46,202 nucleotides of DNA from JBMORL01 sp049322335. GTDB taxonomy: Bacteria > Bacteroidota > Bacteroidia > Flavobacteriales_D > UBA2798. The number at the start of each line of letters is the position of its first letter. Position 1 is the first letter of the stretch. Of the stretch, positions 42,413 to 46,202 are shown piece after piece. The stretch spans positions 1 to 46,202 of the forward strand of contig JBMORL010000130.1 in the NCBI GenBank assembly GCA_049322335.1, given 5' to 3'. The notes below the pieces were generated by a model, which saw nothing but the letters and a program-made list of their open reading frames with translations, had not been told where the DNA came from and searched no databases. Both the position numbers and the translations under genes were made by a program.

Positions 42413-44660
42413 ATATATACTTATACTAACGTTATGTGGATTTGTGCAATTTGCCGGGGCACAAAATTATAACCAGCTGATAAAATTTGCCGATGAAAAT
42501 TATAAAGCCGGTGATTATTACGGGGCATCCATTTATTACAAAAAAGCACTCGATATCGACAGCCTTGATATCAATATCCTGTGGAAATATGCCGATTGCC
42601 TGCGCAATTATAACGAATATGAACTGGCTGAATATTATTATGGAAAAATCTATTTCCGCGAAGAAGGAAAACTTTTTCCTCTGAGTGCCTATTACCTGGC
42701 CACTATGCAAAAGCATAATCAGAAATACAAAGAAGCGCAAAAAACATTTAAAATCGTTACCAAACAATTTTCCAAAGAAAAAAAAGGATTTTATTACCTC
42801 AAAGCAAGGCAGGAAATCCAGTCATGCGCTTTTGCCATGAAAATGCGGAAAGACACTTCGGGATATAAAATCACCAACATGGGTGAAACTATCAATACCT
42901 ATGATTCGGAATTCGGAGCCACTAAAAAAGATAACCAGCTGTATTATTCATCGCTGCGTGCTGAAAAAATGGGAACAGAATTCCAGATCTACGATCCCAG
43001 TTACAAAATAAAAGTATTTGAAGCTTCGAAAGAAGAACAACTCTGGATAACAAAAGGGGCTATTGATTCTATTGTAAATTCTGTGATGTCGCATAACGCC
43101 AACGGATGTTTCAGCATCGACAGGAAAAGATTTTATTTTACACGATGTGGTGATGATTACAAATGCCGCATCATGTATTGCAAATTTACAGACGGAAAAT
43201 GGAGCGATCCGCAGGAAGTGGGCAATGGTGTGAATTCAGGCGGATCTACCTCTACCCAGCCCATGATTGCACGCGTGGGAGAAAAAGAAATATTGTTCTT
43301 TTCAAGCGACCGTGAAGGAGGCCAGGGAAAAATGGATATCTGGTATTCGGAGATCATGAATGGTTCACACGGAAAACCCAAAAACGCAGGGAAAGTAGTC
43401 AATAGTATTGATGATGAGATCACTCCTTTTTATGATGAAGTGAATAGTGTTTTGTATTTCAGTTCCAACTGGCATGAAGGACTGGGTGGTTTTGATGTTT
43501 TTAAAACAGAAGGTGCGCTCGAAAAATTAAGCTCTCCCATCAATGCAGGTTATCCGTTAAACACCAGCTGGAATGACATGTATTTTTCCGTTCATCCAAC
43601 AGAATATATCGGTTTTCTCACCTCCAACCGAAAAGGCTCCATGTTTAAAAAAGGCCCCACCTGTTGCAATGATATTTACCAGGTGGATTATCCGAAAAAA
43701 GAAGAACCGAAAGACACAATTCCCTATCAATCACTCGAAGATTTGAATAAATACCTTCCCGTGGTTTTATATTTTCATAATGACGAGCCTAATCCGAGAG
43801 TTACTGATACCACTACCAAATTAAATTACATGACCACCTACAATGCATATACAGTGTTGCAGGATAAATACAAAACAGAATATTCGAAGGGATTGGAAGG
43901 AACAAAAGCTCAAAAAGCACAGGATGATATTGAATCGTTCTTTATGGATTATGTAGATAAAGGCGTCAGCGATCTTGAAATATTTACCAAATTATTACTG
44001 GCAGAACTGGCAAAGGGGCAAAAAATAGAATTGCTGATAAAGGGATTCGCTTCTCCGTTGGCAAAAACCGATTATAATGTTCATCTCACCAAAAGAAGAA
44101 TAGCATCATTGGTAAATTATTTGCGTGAATATGATGGTGGTGTTTTTGTTCCTTATATTGACGGAACTGCTCCCAACGGAGGAAAATTATTTTTTGTAAA
44201 AATTCCATTCGGAGAATATACTGCCAAAACCGATATCAGTGATGATTACTACGATCAGAAAAATTCCATTTACAACCGTTCAGCTGCTTTGGAAAGAAAG
44301 ATCGAGATACAAACGGTTCAGCGGGCACTTAAAGACAGCGTGATCTCGGAATTACGTGTTAACAAAGAAGCCCATGATTTCGGAAAATCGGCACCGGGTG
44401 ATGTGCTTACTACCACCTTCACTATAAGAAATGTAGGTAAAGCCGATCTTAAAATAGAAGATGTGTTGAACAGTTGTAATTGCGTAACTACCGAATTCCC
44501 GAAAGAACCCATTAAGCCGGGAGGAAGTGCAGAAATAAAAGTGACTTTCGATACCAAAGGCTATATGGGGAAACAAGTGCGTTCAGTGACAGTGGTTTGT
44601 AATGGTTTTCCCCCGAATAAACGACTGGTGGTGACTACAGAGGTTTTGGAGAAGAAATAG
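42390..44660 (+). CDS. TPR-PD40-OmpA-type protein with C-terminal DUF1573 domain
   Basis: A protein of 756 residues from GTG 42390; the longer frame from ATG 42360 has an overlong signal n-region. The signal peptide ends at AGAQN. Next come TPR repeats (KAGDYYGASIYYKKALDIDS, NILWKYADCLRNYNEYELAEYYYGK), then a PD40/WD40-like propeller (FFSSDREGGQGKMDIWYSE, LYFSSNWHEGLGGFDVFK, GFLTSNRKGS). A divergent OmpA-like part follows (IELLIKGFASPLAKTDYNVHLTKRRIASLVNYL, about 550-585). The last about 100 residues are a DUF1573 domain (FTIRNVGKADLKIEDVLNSCNC, GGSAEIKVTFDTKG). Such PorE-like proteins link T9SS to peptidoglycan. It overlaps porP by 23 bp. Confidence 0.8.
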   Translation: MSARITSKYILILTLCGFVQFAGAQNYNQLIKFADENYKAGDYYGASIYYKKALDIDSLDINILWKYADCLRNYNEYELAEYYYGKIYFREEGKLFPLSAYYLATMQKHNQKYKEAQKTFKIVTKQFSKEKKGFYYLKARQEIQSCAFAMKMRKDTSGYKITNMGETINTYDSEFGATKKDNQLYYSSLRAEKMGTEFQIYDPSYKIKVFEASKEEQLWITKGAIDSIVNSVMSHNANGCFSIDRKRFYFTRCGDDYKCRIMYCKFTDGKWSDPQEVGNGVNSGGSTSTQPMIARVGEKEILFFSSDREGGQGKMDIWYSEIMNGSHGKPKNAGKVVNSIDDEITPFYDEVNSVLYFSSNWHEGLGGFDVFKTEGALEKLSSPINAGYPLNTSWNDMYFSVHPTEYIGFLTSNRKGSMFKKGPTCCNDIYQVDYPKKEEPKDTIPYQSLEDLNKYLPVVLYFHNDEPNPRVTDTTTKLNYMTTYNAYTVLQDKYKTEYSKGLEGTKAQKAQDDIESFFMDYVDKGVSDLEIFTKLLLAELAKGQKIELLIKGFASPLAKTDYNVHLTKRRIASLVNYLREYDGGVFVPYIDGTAPNGGKLFFVKIPFGEYTAKTDISDDYYDQKNSIYNRSAALERKIEIQTVQRALKDSVISELRVNKEAHDFGKSAPGDVLTTTFTIRNVGKADLKIEDVLNSCNCVTTEFPKEPIKPGGSAEIKVTFDTKGYMGKQVRSVTVVCNGFPPNKRLVVTTEVLEKK

Positions 44661-44673
44661 GCATGAAGTTTGA

Positions 44674-44722
44674 TTTGAGATTTGAGATTTGAGATTTGAG
44701 ATTTGAGATTTGAGATTTGAGA
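44674..44722. repeat. Seven copies of a 7-bp tandem repeat (TTTGAGA)
   Basis: Units begin at 44674, 44681, 44688, 44695, 44702, 44709 and 44716, nearly perfect, in the 99-bp gap before the 44760 gene. A short-period tandem at this place could change length by slippage and alter spacing upstream of the gene. Confidence 0.85.
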
Positions 44723-44759
44723 TTAAAAAGAACTATTATTTAAAAACTCTTATTGTTAC

Positions 44760-46202
44760 ATGAAAAATAATTTACTTTTTCTTTTTGGATTTATTTTTTC
44801 ATTTCCTGTTTTTGGGCAGTTACCGGAAATCATCCCGGGGAAAACGGCCGATAACAAAAAGCAGTTGCCGTTGCTGAATATTGTAGGGCAAGTGAACAAT
44901 GAAACTTATGTATTGCGCGGAAAAAACACTGCGGAGACTATCGAAATGGAATTATCTCTTTATGGAAGTGATCTCGCTATTATTTCACAAAATGAATTTT
45001 CGCTTCCTGTTTCTCTTAATGAAAAATGGTTTTATCTCGGTTCGGCTGTCATTGAAGATATTCCCTGGCTCTTCGTTTCTCATTTTTCGCTGGACAAGAA
45101 AAAACATCATGCCTTTGCCATTCCGATGAGTGAAAAGGGAATGGATATTGAAAATAAAAAATTACTGGAATCCATCCCTTCGTTTTCTTCGAATAATGCC
45201 GGTAGTTTTACCATTGAAATGTCGCAGGATAAAAACTACATTTTACTTTTCCGCGAAAACCCTTCCGATAAAACCAAAAATGAAACATTTGCGGTTACAG
45301 TGTTTGATACTAAACTCAACCAGCTGTGGACAAAAGAACACCACACCGACATTCCCAGTAAAACCAATCCCGTTAATCAGCCACTGATTACCAATGACGG
45401 AACGGTTTATATCGTAAAAAAAGACCGTGATAAAGCCGTATATAAATTCACTGCTTTTTTTATTGACAATTCCACACACAGCGTTTCTTCCAAACCTGTT
45501 AGTGTGAGTCCGAAAATAATTACTGATATAAAAGCTATGACTAACGCAAGTCATCAACTCGTTATATTTGGTTTTTTCTCTACTACCGATTACACTCTTT
45601 ATGAAGGATTGTTTTGCTATGCCTATGATCAGTCGGGAAACCAGGTAGTGAAACATGTGGAAAACATTAATTCGGATGTGAAATCGAATTTTATGAGCAA
45701 AAAAGAGGCGGAAAAAAGCGATGCTTCACTAAGCGGTTTTACACTGGAACACCTTGTTCCGCTGGCAGCCGGTGGATTTTATGCGCTTTCGGAAAAAACA
45801 CACCAGGTAACCGAAAAAGAAGGAGAACATTTCAGTTACGGAGATATCCTGGTCATTGCTATGGATCAGAATGGAAACATGAAATGGGGAAAAGGGGTTA
45901 AAAAAAATCAGCAAAGCATGAATGATGATGCCCGATGGAGTTCCTTCAATTATTTTGTATATAACGACACCCTGCATTTATTTTACAATAAAGTGATCAT
46001 TGATCCGGCTCTTCCCAAAACAGGAAAATTAACCAAACCCGATGAATTCGGAGACAAAACATTTGCCGGCACCAGCTGGCATTGGTTTGCTCCTGACGGC
46101 ATTCATAACGGTTCACCCCTTACCGAAATGCATAAAACCAATGAAGTTTCTATGGCATTTAACTCTGAAATGATTTATGCCAGCGAAAAAATGGAAGGAT
46201 TT
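44760..46202 (+). CDS. Secreted protein of unknown function, 3' end outside window
   Basis: An open frame of 481 codons from ATG 44760 that runs off the window. A signal peptide lies at about 1-19 (LLFLFGFIFSFPVFGQ). The mature part has beta-propeller-like strands (FAVTVFDTKLNQLWTKEHHTD, GTVYIVKKDRDKAVYKFTAFF, GDILVIAMDQNGNMKWGKG), reminiscent of WD40- or SBBP-like domains, with no obvious named family. It is on the same strand as the porP and OmpA-type genes, after a 7-bp tandem repeat. The end, and so any sorting tail, is not visible. Confidence 0.75.
   Translation, partial: MKNNLLFLFGFIFSFPVFGQLPEIIPGKTADNKKQLPLLNIVGQVNNETYVLRGKNTAETIEMELSLYGSDLAIISQNEFSLPVSLNEKWFYLGSAVIEDIPWLFVSHFSLDKKKHHAFAIPMSEKGMDIENKKLLESIPSFSSNNAGSFTIEMSQDKNYILLFRENPSDKTKNETFAVTVFDTKLNQLWTKEHHTDIPSKTNPVNQPLITNDGTVYIVKKDRDKAVYKFTAFFIDNSTHSVSSKPVSVSPKIITDIKAMTNASHQLVIFGFFSTTDYTLYEGLFCYAYDQSGNQVVKHVENINSDVKSNFMSKKEAEKSDASLSGFTLEHLVPLAAGGFYALSEKTHQVTEKEGEHFSYGDILVIAMDQNGNMKWGKGVKKNQQSMNDDARWSSFNYFVYNDTLHLFYNKVIIDPALPKTGKLTKPDEFGDKTFAGTSWHWFAPDGIHNGSPLTEMHKTNEVSMAFNSEMIYASEKMEGF

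Noticed and set aside
1..46202. CRISPR arrays, phage or toxin-antitoxin modules
   Set aside because: No regular short repeat-spacer array, cas gene, integrase or toxin partner of the XRE regulator was seen.

Overview
The window looks like a chromosomal segment of a gliding or surface-adhesion type member of the Bacteroidota. The evidence is several secreted proteins ending in type IX secretion (Por) sorting tails of both type A and type B, a PorP/SprF outer-membrane protein, SprB-type repeats, a DUF5683 gene between parB and dapB, tandem signal peptidase I genes, and promoter-like boxes fitting the Bacteroidota TTG-N(17-23)-TAnnTTTG pattern rather than the sigma-70 pattern. Several genes appear to start with GTG. 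I cannot name the genus; it resembles environmental or uncultured lineages.

Layout. 1-3792 is the 3' end of a giant modular adhesin made of 270-bp and 225-bp repeats that keep exact register. 4016-6827 holds a GH114-like lipoprotein, a small secreted protein, and a DUF1801 gene overlapping a zinc-metallopeptidase-like gene. 6849-11908 holds three T9SS cargo genes (CotH-lamin tail, SBBP propeller, jelly-roll-like). 11976-13986 is a PaaG/3-hydroxyacyl-CoA dehydrogenase pair. 14225-16851 is a copper P-type ATPase overlapping a phosphoesterase. tRNA-His with a UUCG-loop terminator lies at 16942-17054. 17226-19752 holds a T9SS cargo protein and a lipoprotein of unknown function. 20131-21319 holds a small XRE regulator, an FtsB/DivIC-like protein and an FMN reductase.

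21467-27547 is a core block: parA, parB, DUF5683, dapB and two signal peptidases. 27513-34511 on the minus strand is a complete tryptophan operon, trpE-G-D-C-F-B-A. It is preceded by a 22-residue leader peptide with tandem Trp codons, a GAAA-loop hairpin and a terminator hairpin, which together make a textbook-shaped ribosome-mediated attenuator. The operon is studded with palindromic repeats, one after the attenuator, one in the trpF-trpB junction (it supplies the TrpF C-terminus) and a larger 153-bp palindrome between trpB and trpA.

34576-36791 holds a CnaB-like protein with a cysteine-rich head, divergent from a cytosolic protein that reads as a two-lobed, half-degenerate beta-carbonic-anhydrase relative. 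36941-46202 holds a 1466-residue BNR/PKD/SprB-repeat T9SS protein, porP/sprF, a TPR-PD40-OmpA-DUF1573 protein overlapping it, and the start of another secreted protein behind a 7-bp tandem repeat.

The strongest observations are the trp leader attenuator, the palindromic elements inserted in the trp operon, and the tandem carbonic-anhydrase-like protein. All family assignments were made by reading motifs; no database search was run.
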